Shown: in pieces, positions 1 to 5,099 of the stretch
Layout of the letters: each line of letters opens with the position of its first letter
Position numbering within the stretch: position 1 is the first letter of the stretch
From: Burkholderiales bacterium
GTDB taxonomy: Bacteria > Pseudomonadota > Gammaproteobacteria > Burkholderiales > SG8-39
Reading direction: 5' to 3'
Length of the DNA stretch: 6,815 nucleotides
Assembly: GCA_005777205.1 (NCBI GenBank)
Contig: SXNB01000224.1
Coordinates: forward strand, 1 to 6,815
Position numbers and translations under genes: made by a program
The notes under the pieces: generated by a model
What the model was told of the DNA's origin: nothing
Seen by the model: only the letters and a program-made list of their open reading frames with translations
Database searches by the model: none

Positions 1-1115
1 CCGGCGAGCGCCGCTGGCGCGCCTCCCAGCTCGCCGAGCAATCGACCATCCCGGCCGTCGTCCGCCATGACGTGGACGACGACAAGGCGCATACCCTGCA
101 GCTCACGGAGAACATCCAGAAAGCCAGCCTGCGCCCCATCGAACTCGCGCAGGGCCTCGCCCGCAAGGTCGCCACGGTTGGCCTGATCGAAACCGCCGCC
201 AGCCTCGGCAAGAGCAAAAGCTGGGTCAGCCAGCGCGCCACCCTGCTTGACCTGCCCGAGCCGATCCTGGACTTGGTACGCCGCGGGATCCTGCGCGACG
301 TCGCGGTGCCTCATCTTTTGAAACAGGTTTCGGAGCTGGATACCGGCCATTACGAAGCCCTGATCGAAATTTACAACGACGATCCCGAGGATGCGCCAGG
401 CCGCGACACGCTGGAAAAAACGGTCCGCTCGCTCAAGGAAGACAAGCGAACCATCGAGGCCGCGCGCACCGCCGCCGCGAATCAGCGATCGATGTTCGAG
501 CCTGAGCCGACGTCGCTGGCTGCCGCGTTCAAGTCCTCGCCGGAGACGCCTCCCCCGGCTGCGCCGAAACCCTCGGCGAACGTCGTCAATCACTCCGTCA
601 AGGACGTGAAGGCCACGGCCTCGCGCCAGGTGGATGAGGAGCGCGCCAAGCGACAGGAGATCGCGCACCGCCTGGCCAAGCGACTGGAAGCAGCGAGCGG
701 CGACGAAGTCGCCCACGTCGCCGATTTGGAAGAGAAGAACGAAAAAGGACTCGACCGCTATGCGGTCGAGGTTGCTTTGACAGAAGCCCAAATTGACGCG
801 GCCTGCGCTGCGATCGAGGGCGGCGAAGCGTCGGCGCCACCGTCGGCCAAGCTCGGGCTAGCCGACGCAGAGCTGATGGACTTCCTGTCCGCACGCTGCA
901 TCGTGTGCCCGACCGACTTCCCCGAGAGCTGCGTCGCCGCCGGCGAGCTGTACGCCGCCTACAGCGCGCACTGCGCCAAGGCACGCAGAGACCCAGCACC
1001 ACCACAAGTCCTCGCCTGGCTGCTCGAAACGCACGGCTTCCAGAAGCGTCGCGACAAGAAGGGCGCCTATTGGATGCGCCTCTCCCTCAAAAAGATCGCC
1101 AAGAAGGCGAAGTAG
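1..1115 (+). CDS. ParB/KorB-like DNA-binding protein with primase-tail-like C-terminal domain (5' truncated by window)
   Basis: The frame is open from the first base, so the gene begins upstream; the GTG at 72 is an internal Val codon. The first visible residues, GERRWRASQLAE, are the ParB/Spo0J box with its GERR(W)RA motif, followed by IPAVVR and the second box TENIQKASLRPIELA (about visible residues 35-49). A helix-turn-helix region follows (about 60-110, with GKSKSWVSQRATLLDLP), as in KorB and plasmid ParB proteins, which bind parS or operator sites. A Pro/Ala-rich linker (about 165-200) and a charged helical stretch (205-275) come next. The last 80 residues (about 286-364) look like the winged-helix tail of P4/D5-type primases: FLSARC, ELYAAYSAHC, LLETHGF, GAYWMRL. 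No ParA is visible. The role could be partition or KorB-like regulation of the element. The ParB assignment is strong; the tail assignment is by pattern only. Confidence 0.88.
   Translation, partial: GERRWRASQLAEQSTIPAVVRHDVDDDKAHTLQLTENIQKASLRPIELAQGLARKVATVGLIETAASLGKSKSWVSQRATLLDLPEPILDLVRRGILRDVAVPHLLKQVSELDTGHYEALIEIYNDDPEDAPGRDTLEKTVRSLKEDKRTIEAARTAAANQRSMFEPEPTSLAAAFKSSPETPPPAAPKPSANVVNHSVKDVKATASRQVDEERAKRQEIAHRLAKRLEAASGDEVAHVADLEEKNEKGLDRYAVEVALTEAQIDAACAAIEGGEASAPPSAKLGLADAELMDFLSARCIVCPTDFPESCVAAGELYAAYSAHCAKARRDPAPPQVLAWLLETHGFQKRRDKKGAYWMRLSLKKIAKKAK
750..770. repeat. Perfect inverted repeat, 9-bp arms, inside the parB-like gene
   Basis: The left arm CTCGACCGC (750-758) and right arm GCGGTCGAG (762-770) are perfect reverse complements separated by TAT. 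It lies in the charged linker region of the parB-like gene. ParB and KorB families bind short palindromes, sometimes inside or next to their own gene, so it is a candidate parS or operator. It could also be only an mRNA hairpin. No T-run follows, so a terminator is unlikely. Confidence 0.6.
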
Positions 1116-1117
1116 CC

Positions 1118-1378
1118 GTGAAGACGCACATTCACATTCACGGCCTGCGCTATGCCGGCTTCAAGACCGGAAAGGCCAAGTGCGGCCGCCCGGTCACCGC
1201 CGCGATGCTCGCCGTCGAGGAAGACGCCACTTGCGAAGCCTGCCGCGCCATCGCCGAACAGGAACACGCGCAGGCGCAGGAAATGGTGGCGACATACAAG
1301 CGCCTCGGCATGGACCCGGCCAAGCTCATCGAAGACCTGAGCCGCGGCCCCAGCTATCGCAACGTGGAGACGCTCTGA
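1118..1378 (+). CDS. Small phage protein with three-Cys zinc-ribbon-like motif
   Basis: 86 aa starting with GTG two bases after the parB-like stop codon. The purine-rich AAGAAGG at 1101-1107, inside the end of the upstream gene, can serve as ribosome binding site and implies coupling. The frame stays open upstream to 905, but that part is a shadow of the parB-like gene. The protein begins with alternating His/Ile residues (HIHIHGLRYAG), then has KCGRP (Cys22) and TCEACR (Cys39, Cys42), followed by a helical tail from about 45. The spacing CGR...TCxxCR is typical of small phage early proteins, but only three Cys are present, so a His from the N-terminus may complete a metal site. No known catalytic function can be assigned. 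It belongs to the early operon. Confidence 0.75.
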   Translation: MKTHIHIHGLRYAGFKTGKAKCGRPVTAAMLAVEEDATCEACRAIAEQEHAQAQEMVATYKRLGMDPAKLIEDLSRGPSYRNVETL

Positions 1379-1379
1379 C

Positions 1380-1679
1380 ATGGCCGCCATCCTCCGCCGG
1401 CTACAACGCGCCGCCCTCGCCCTGCTCCGCTTCGTCAACGACAAGGTCTTCTACTCCAACCTCGGCTCGAAGCCGCGCCTGATCTATTTCGCCGTGGCCT
1501 GGCGCATCGGCGCCAGGGTCTGCCGCTGCAGGGGACGCTGCACCTACACGAACACGTCCTGGAACAACTGGACCGCCTACCAGTGCGTGTACTGCGGCGA
1601 GTTTGACAAGCCGCTGGAATCCCTAGTACCGGCGCCAGACGACTGGCAGGACCACATCGACTGGCCGGGAGATCGCTGA
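1380..1679 (+). CDS. Small Cys-rich phage protein (zinc-ribbon-like)
   Basis: 99 aa; ATG one base after the TGA of the previous gene, with GGAG at 1366-1369 as a plausible ribosome binding site. The N-terminal 40 residues form a basic amphipathic to hydrophobic stretch (LRRLQRAALALLRFV, then LIYFAVAWRIGARV). A Cys-rich segment follows: Cys48, Cys50 and Cys54 (CRCRGRC) and a second pair, YQCVYCGEFDKPLE (Cys69, Cys72). The tail CxxCGxxDxPL is a recurring ending of small phage zinc-ribbon proteins. It may be a DNA- or protein-binding accessory factor; nothing in the sequence points to an enzyme. Function unknown. Confidence 0.72.
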   Translation: MAAILRRLQRAALALLRFVNDKVFYSNLGSKPRLIYFAVAWRIGARVCRCRGRCTYTNTSWNNWTAYQCVYCGEFDKPLESLVPAPDDWQDHIDWPGDR

Positions 1680-1680
1680 C

Positions 1681-2295
1681 ATGGTCGCCCAGATCAACAG
1701 TCATGGCGGCTATCCGGCCACAGAGTCCTTCGAGATCAAGAAAGGGCAAGGCTTGCTGCGTATCGACATCGCCGAATGCCCCGACGGCTGGCGCTTCGCC
1801 ACGTCGTTCAGCCTGCGCTGGAGCAGTCAGCTTTGCGGCATATCAGCGCGCAGCCGCCCTCTGCGATCGCGTCGTTCCGCCCTCATCCACGCGATCTGCA
1901 AGGCGCGCGACGAACTCAGAAGCAAAGCAGCCACTACAAACAGCTGTGCCTCAATCGCAGGACGGGAAGAGGCCCGCAAGCTCGCCGACCTGTGCCGTCT
2001 CGACTCGCTGACAGCAAACGCGATCGCGATCGATCCGCCCACCGACAGCGACGACGAGGAAGAAGACGAAGAGCCCACCGCCGCGCCCTCGCCCGACGAC
2101 GAATGGCAGAACCGCGATCGCGCGCTGGACCTCGTCAACACCAGCGTCCAGGACTGCGCGATCAGCCTGCCCCACATCGAAGACGAATCCGTCATCCGCC
2201 GCGCCCTGGCGCTTGCCGAAGAGCGCGGCCACAAGACCCGCGTCCAGATCATCCAGCGCGAACTGCGCCGGCGCAGTGCCGCAAACCCGCAATGA
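1681..2295 (+). CDS. Hypothetical phage protein with acidic linker
   Basis: 204 aa; starts one base after the previous stop, with GGGAG at 1667-1671 as ribosome binding site. Not recognised as a named family. Three parts are visible. The N-terminal part (1-85) has WRFATSFSLRW, a basic patch (SARSRPLRSRRSALIHAICKARDEL) and a helix, in the style of phage and plasmid proteins found near ParB. Residues 119-140 are strongly acidic (DSDDEEEDEEP). The C-terminal part (140-199) is predicted helical and ends in a basic amphipathic helix (VIRRALALAEERGHKTRVQIIQRELRR, described here in part). The acidic linker could mimic nucleic acid or tether two domains; that is inference. The gene contains two exact CGCGATCGCG palindromes and a third GCGATCGC. 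Confidence 0.7.
   Translation: MVAQINSHGGYPATESFEIKKGQGLLRIDIAECPDGWRFATSFSLRWSSQLCGISARSRPLRSRRSALIHAICKARDELRSKAATTNSCASIAGREEARKLADLCRLDSLTANAIAIDPPTDSDDEEEDEEPTAAPSPDDEWQNRDRALDLVNTSVQDCAISLPHIEDESVIRRALALAEERGHKTRVQIIQRELRRRSAANPQ
1863..2122. repeat. Cluster of GCGATCGC palindromes
   Basis: GCGATCGC occurs at 1863-1870, 2020-2027 and 2114-2121. The last two are extended to the 10-bp palindrome CGCGATCGCG (2019-2028, 2113-2122). At 2021-2032 it is embedded in the 12-bp palindrome CGATCGCGATCG, with three GATC sites in 14 bases. The only other copy I found in the window is at 6587-6594. They may be protein-binding or methylation sites, or simply a result of codon and oligonucleotide preference (they encode Ala-Ile and Arg-Asp-Arg). 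Confidence 0.45.
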
Positions 2296-2300
2296 AAGCC

Positions 2301-2306
2301 AGGAGG
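2301..2306 (+). promoter_or_regulatory. Strong ribosome binding site for the gene at 2314
   Basis: A perfect AGGAGG lies seven bases before the ATG at 2314. It decides the start of the 83-aa gene over the competing ATG at 2292, which overlaps the previous stop (ATGA) but has no Shine-Dalgarno sequence and opens a frame that looks like a shadow through this region. Confidence 0.8.
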
Positions 2307-2313
2307 CCGTCCC

Positions 2314-2565
2314 ATGCCCGATGCCAAGAAATTCACAGCGATCCCGCTGGCGGAGCAATTGGAAGCAATAGAGCGCGAAGCAGATATCGCTTACAAGCGT
2401 CTGCCGAACCTCGCGCGCAAGACCAACCACGGGCGGCCCGCAACAATGCACTGGGGCACGGTGCAGCGCCGCCTGAACGAGTTCGAGAACCTGCGCCATA
2501 CGCTCCGCCAGCTGAAGCGCCTGGAGGACGAAGGCCGCCTCCCTCCGGAGCTATCGAACCTGTAG
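2314..2565 (+). CDS. Small helical phage protein, function unknown
   Basis: 83 aa with an excellent AGGAGG ribosome binding site at 2301-2306. The sequence opens MPDAKKFTAIPLAEQLEAIEREAD, a pattern familiar from small phage early proteins that begin with an IPLxEQLxxxERE helix. It continues with a basic segment (YKRLPNLARKTNHGRP) and a long C-terminal helix rich in Arg, Leu and Glu (residues 48-78), likely a coiled coil. No catalytic motif, metal-binding pair or membrane segment is visible. Its end abuts a second, better-looking frame (see 2637-2774) that continues in the -1 frame without an obvious start codon. A split or frameshifted gene is therefore possible. Confidence 0.75.
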   Translation: MPDAKKFTAIPLAEQLEAIEREADIAYKRLPNLARKTNHGRPATMHWGTVQRRLNEFENLRHTLRQLKRLEDEGRLPPELSNL

Positions 2566-2636
2566 CCGAACTGTTCGACGAGCTGCGCAGTGCCTGCGCC
2601 AGCTACGCGCAGCTGCGCCGAAAGGTCGCGCGCCTC

Positions 2637-2774
2637 ATGCGCGCCTGCGCCGTCCGCGATATCGCCGTCGATGGCCAGACCTTCGAGCTGTGCGCGCGCC
2701 AGGAGATCCGCGTCACCAATCTCCCCGCGCACATCGCCAGCGAACCCCACCCCCAACTTCACTTCGACCTCTAG
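2637..2774 (+). CDS. Short ORF with uncertain start (possible extension back to about 2565)
   Basis: The frame ending at the TAG of 2772-2774 looks protein-like from about 2565: AELFDELRSACASYAQLRRKVARLMRAC (in part) forms an amphipathic helix, followed by beta-like DGQTFEL and QEIRVTNL. No ATG, GTG or TTG occurs in frame between 2295 and 2637. The first normal start is the ATG at 2637, giving 45 aa, with AAAGG at 2621-2625 as a weak ribosome binding site; this start would cut the helix. A CTG at 2571 or slippage from the upstream 83-aa gene would restore it. No function can be assigned. The other open frames covering this stretch look like shadows. Confidence 0.4.
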   Translation: MRACAVRDIAVDGQTFELCARQEIRVTNLPAHIASEPHPQLHFDL

Positions 2775-2802
2775 CCGGTCGGAGCCCACCGCTGTCATCA
2801 CC

Positions 2803-2808
2803 AGGAGG
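2803..2808 (+). promoter_or_regulatory. Strong ribosome binding site for the exonuclease-like gene
   Basis: A perfect AGGAGG sits four bases before the ATG at 2813. It fixes the start, although the frame is open back to 2690, and the encoded protein then begins directly with the first catalytic strand (MIVYDIE). Confidence 0.8.
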
Positions 2809-2812
2809 CACC

Positions 2813-3448
2813 ATGATTGTTTACGACATCGAGATCGCCAACGCGATCCCCGACAAGAAATCCCCCATCGTCGAGGGCATCCGCTACTGCGAAGGCTGGC
2901 GCGACTTCGCCGGCATGGGCATCGCCACGATCGCCGCCTACGACGTCGAGGAGCAGCGCTCGCGCGTCTTCTTCGCCGACAACCTCGGCGACTTCGCCGA
3001 CCTGGTCGAGCGCCATGACGTCATCGCCAGCTTCAACGGCGACGGCTTCGACAGCCCGCTGCTCGCCGCCAACGGCGTCGTCATCCCCCCGGAGAAGTCC
3101 TACGACCTGCTGGTGGAAGTGTGGAGCGCCGCCGGCCTCGGTCCGAACTTCTACTGGAAGACCCACATGGGCTACGGCCTGGACGCCCTCTGCCAAGCCA
3201 ACTTCGGCACGGGAAAAACAGGCAACGGCGCCCTCGCCCCGATCAACTTCCAGCGCGGCCACTTCGGCGCGGTCGTGGACTACAACCTCGCCGACACCTG
3301 GCTCACCTGGCGCCTGATTCAGAAGGTCATCCAGACCGGACAGCTGGTCTGCCCCAAGACGGGAAATCGGATGCTCCAGATCGCGCTGCCCAAGGGCTAC
3401 CCCGTGCCCTTCCACGCGCCGAACCGCGAGCCGGAGAACTGCGCATGA
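2813..3448 (+). CDS. DEDDy-type 3'-5' exonuclease-like protein (RNase H fold)
   Basis: 211 aa, start set by AGGAGG at 2803-2808. The exonuclease motifs of the DEDD superfamily can be read in order: YDIE (Asp5, Glu7), the FNGDGFD loop (Asn75, Asp80) and YNLAD (Tyr157, Asp161), which is the YxxxD motif that defines the DEDDy branch. This branch includes the proofreading domain of family B polymerases and YprB-like RNase H domains. The segment YDLL at 97-100 and GYGLDALCQANFG at 120-132 also fit family B-type exonuclease domains. No polymerase or helicase domain is attached, so it is a stand-alone two-metal nuclease, presumably cytoplasmic. It could process DNA ends during phage replication or recombination, or degrade RNA; the substrate is inference. 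The C-terminal 40 residues may form a small strand-rich extension. The downstream gene overlaps its stop by ATGA. Confidence 0.8.
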   Translation: MIVYDIEIANAIPDKKSPIVEGIRYCEGWRDFAGMGIATIAAYDVEEQRSRVFFADNLGDFADLVERHDVIASFNGDGFDSPLLAANGVVIPPEKSYDLLVEVWSAAGLGPNFYWKTHMGYGLDALCQANFGTGKTGNGALAPINFQRGHFGAVVDYNLADTWLTWRLIQKVIQTGQLVCPKTGNRMLQIALPKGYPVPFHAPNREPENCA

Positions 3449-3924
3449 CCGCACTCATCCTCTCCCTGCGCCGCCGCTCCACCCGGCCCCAGGTGCGCGA
3501 ACTGCTGCTGCGCATCCTGGTCGCGATCGTCGCGGTCCAGATCGTCCGCTTCCGCTGGGGCTGGCAGTGCGTCAAGCACCAGGTGCAGCGGCCCGATGGA
3601 TCCTGGGCCGATCACCAGCTGGAGCACGGCCGCGACGGCGTCCGGCGCAATCGCGACGGCCGTGCTGTCGAGTACTTCCGCTACCGCTTCACCAAAGGCG
3701 ATGGCGCGACCGAATACCGGACGGCCCGCGTCTATACCTACCGCCGAGAGTGGCGCTGGAGCGGGCTCACCTGGTTGCCATGGCCAGCGCGACGGCGCAC
3801 CGCCATAGACGTCGAGTTCAACCTGGAAGCCGGCGGGATGATGTCCTGCAGCTGGACGATGAAACCCGGCGAGTCGCGCGAAGACTGTCTGCGCCGCATG
3901 GAAGCAGAACGCCGCTTCGACTGA
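3445..3924 (+). CDS. Hypothetical phage protein with N-terminal hydrophobic segment
   Basis: 159 aa; the ATG overlaps the exonuclease stop (ATGA), with GGAG at 3433-3436, so it is translationally coupled. Residues 20-35 (LLLRILVAIVAVQIVR) are hydrophobic and might insert in the membrane or form a buried helix. The middle is rich in Trp, Tyr and Arg (YFRYRF, TYRREWRWSGLTWLPWP), followed by TAIDVEFNLEAGG, SCSWTMKPGES and a final charged helix ending LRRMEAERRF. The pattern IDVEFxLExG...CxWTMKPGES...LRRME is one I associate with conserved phage early proteins of unknown function. No catalytic residues can be named. An enzyme is not excluded. Confidence 0.7.
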   Translation: MTALILSLRRRSTRPQVRELLLRILVAIVAVQIVRFRWGWQCVKHQVQRPDGSWADHQLEHGRDGVRRNRDGRAVEYFRYRFTKGDGATEYRTARVYTYRREWRWSGLTWLPWPARRRTAIDVEFNLEAGGMMSCSWTMKPGESREDCLRRMEAERRFD

Positions 3925-3928
3925 CGCC

Positions 3929-4195
3929 ATGAGCTATCGCGCAGTTACCGAACTCGCCGGCGCCTACTGCCCACTCGTGCCGGCGGCCCGCCTGGCGCGC
4001 TGGCTTCAGCGCGGAAAGTACATCTACACCGCGCTGGGGCTGGAGCGGCTGTGCAACCACTGCGGCGAGTTCTGGCCAGCGGACACCGAGTTTTTCTATT
4101 CCGTCCCGAGTCAACCGGGCGGCCTCAATGAATGGTGCAAAGCCTGCTATCGCGACTGGCGCGATGCACGCAACCTCAAACGGAGAGCAGCATGA
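3929..4195 (+). CDS. Small four-Cys zinc-finger-like phage protein
   Basis: 88 aa, starting four bases after the previous stop; no clear Shine-Dalgarno sequence precedes it, so reinitiation after the upstream gene is likely. Two Cys pairs are visible: LCNHCGEFWPADTEFF (Cys42, Cys45) and WCKACYRDW (Cys70, Cys73). The CxxCGxxxPxxxEFF...WCKxCY arrangement is a common four-Cys zinc-binding fold in phage proteins, sometimes found next to HNH nucleases. No HNH His or Asn motif is present here, so it is not itself a nuclease. The basic ends (RLARWLQRGK and RDARNLKRR) would suit nucleic-acid binding. Inferred as an accessory DNA- or RNA-binding factor. Confidence 0.75.
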   Translation: MSYRAVTELAGAYCPLVPAARLARWLQRGKYIYTALGLERLCNHCGEFWPADTEFFYSVPSQPGGLNEWCKACYRDWRDARNLKRRAA

Positions 4196-4641
4196 GCTGG
4201 GATCAAATCTTCATCGTCGTTTTCGGCGTCGGCGCCGTCTTCCTCTCGCAGACCGAGCGCTACAAGCGCTGGGCCTGCATCTTCGGGCTCTTCGGCCAGC
4301 CCGCCTGGTTCTATGCCGCCGTCGAAGGCGGCCAGCCCGGGATATTCATCGTCTGCGTGCTCTACACGCTCGCCTGGCTGAAAGGATTCTGGACCTACTG
4401 GATCGTCCCCCACCGCGCAGCCGTCGGCCGCGTCGTTTTGCCTGGGAAAACCATCGTCAAGCTCCACGGCATCCCCTGCGAGCTGGAAGCGCCCACTGCC
4501 GTCTTCTCCAACACGATCGCCAAATACCCCTCGGTCGCCGCGTTCGAGCGCGTCTGGGCGCCCGAGCAAACCTGTGATCCGCTCGAAGGGACCTACCGCG
4601 CGCGCCTGCGACAGCGTGACATCGGCGGGAGCAGCGCATGA
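4192..4641 (+). CDS. Phage inner-membrane protein with soluble C-terminal part
   Basis: 149 aa; ATG overlaps the previous stop (ATGA), with GGAG at 4182-4185. Three hydrophobic segments are visible: residues 5-19 (QIFIVVFGVGAVFLS), about 28-44 (ACIFGLFGQPAWFYAAV) and about 49-72 (a run ending WTYWIV). The RYKRWACIFGLFGQPAWFY stretch is characteristic of small membrane proteins common in prophages. From residue 75 on the protein is soluble-looking (GKTIVKLHGIPCELEAP, then ERVWAPEQTCDPLEGTYR), giving a two-part build. It is not a convincing holin here: it lies in the early region, away from any visible lysis gene. Superinfection exclusion is a possible role, by inference only. Confidence 0.72.
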   Translation: MSWDQIFIVVFGVGAVFLSQTERYKRWACIFGLFGQPAWFYAAVEGGQPGIFIVCVLYTLAWLKGFWTYWIVPHRAAVGRVVLPGKTIVKLHGIPCELEAPTAVFSNTIAKYPSVAAFERVWAPEQTCDPLEGTYRARLRQRDIGGSSA

Positions 4642-4835
4642 AGTCGCCCTGCCCCGTCATCTGGTTCAACGGCGCGCCCGTCATCTATCGCCGAATACCC
4701 AACGGCGACGGAACCAAGCGCCTCGAAGCCCACGAGCAAGGCCGCACAGCGCTGCTGCCGCTCACCCCCGAACTCGTCGAAGCCATCGAGGCCGACGAGG
4801 AACGCATGGCCAAGAAAGAGATTCGCAATGTCTAG
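4638..4835 (+). CDS. Small hypothetical phage protein
   Basis: 65 aa; ATG overlaps the previous stop (ATGA), with GGGAG at 4627-4631. The first 40 residues look like a short beta-rich unit (PVIWFNGAPVIYRRIP, then GRTALLPLTPE), followed by an acidic/basic helix (ELVEAIEADEERMAKKE). Not recognised as a family and no catalytic or metal site is visible. Its last eight bases overlap the start of the Lar-like gene, whose ribosome binding site (AAAGAG, 4815-4820) lies inside this gene. Codon use matches the upstream genes, unlike the gene that follows. Confidence 0.68.
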   Translation: MKSPCPVIWFNGAPVIYRRIPNGDGTKRLEAHEQGRTALLPLTPELVEAIEADEERMAKKEIRNV

Positions 4836-5052
4836 AAAGAAGGCGATGTCACTTAAGTGCTGCCCGTTCTGCGGGTCGCACGAAGTTCAGATTTGCAGGA
4901 CCAACCCACAAGCGTGCTGGATAAGGTGCGACGAGTGCGGCGCCAATGCGCAACCCCATCCGACCAGGTCGGGGGCCATCGATAACTGGAACCGCCGCCA
5001 CTACGACGACGTTCCGGCGAACATTGCCAATGACGACGAGGAGAGCGGCTGA
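4828..5052 (+). CDS. Lar-like restriction alleviation / zinc-ribbon protein
   Basis: 74 aa. The family pattern of Lar-type proteins is complete: LKCCPFCGS (Cys12, Cys15), a central strand with Trp31, RCDECGA (Cys34, Cys37) and the closing AIDNWNRR (about 50-57). Rac-prophage Lar modulates host type I restriction-modification so that unmodified DNA escapes cutting; many phage homologues keep only the zinc-ribbon fold and their activity is untested. The ATG at 4828 has AAAGAG at 4815-4820; a second ATG at 4846 would remove a basic leader. Codon use differs from all neighbours (AGA, several AGG, ATA, CTT, TCT, TCA), suggesting separate acquisition. It is the last gene of the early block before the integration module. 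Confidence 0.8.
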   Translation: MSRKKAMSLKCCPFCGSHEVQICRTNPQACWIRCDECGANAQPHPTRSGAIDNWNRRHYDDVPANIANDDEESG

Positions 5053-5099
5053 AGGTGTCGGACGCCACCCCCGCGCCCTCCGCCGACTAGCATCGCCCC
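5053..5099 (+). promoter_or_regulatory. Candidate promoter for a leaderless xis mRNA
   Basis: The 47-bp gap before xis carries TAGCAT at 5088-5093, a 4/6 match to the -10 consensus with the TAnnnT core, ending six bases before the ATG at 5100. No Shine-Dalgarno sequence is present between the box and the ATG, where the sequence is CGCCCC. This spacing puts transcription start at or next to the A of the ATG, as in leaderless mRNAs. No convincing -35 hexamer is visible about 17 bp upstream. Confidence 0.4.

Noticed and set aside
750..770. Inverted repeat as an intrinsic terminator
   Set aside because: It lies in the middle of a coding region and no T-run follows the stem.
905..1117. N-terminal extension of the 86-aa Cys protein to 905 (157 aa)
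   Set aside because: It overlaps the conserved primase-like tail of the parB-like gene in another frame and its translation is Arg-rich shadow; the GTG at 1118 with AAGAAGG upstream is the better start.
2292..2636. ATG at 2292 (ATGA overlap) opening a 160-codon frame to 2774
   Set aside because: No Shine-Dalgarno sequence, and the first 90 codons have the Pro/Arg/Ala composition of a shadow frame opposite the 83-aa gene with its perfect AGGAGG.
1827..3454. Long minus-strand frames (for example 1827-2336, 2798-3454)
   Set aside because: They are antisense to well-supported plus-strand genes, lack motifs, and reflect few stop codons in GC-rich DNA.
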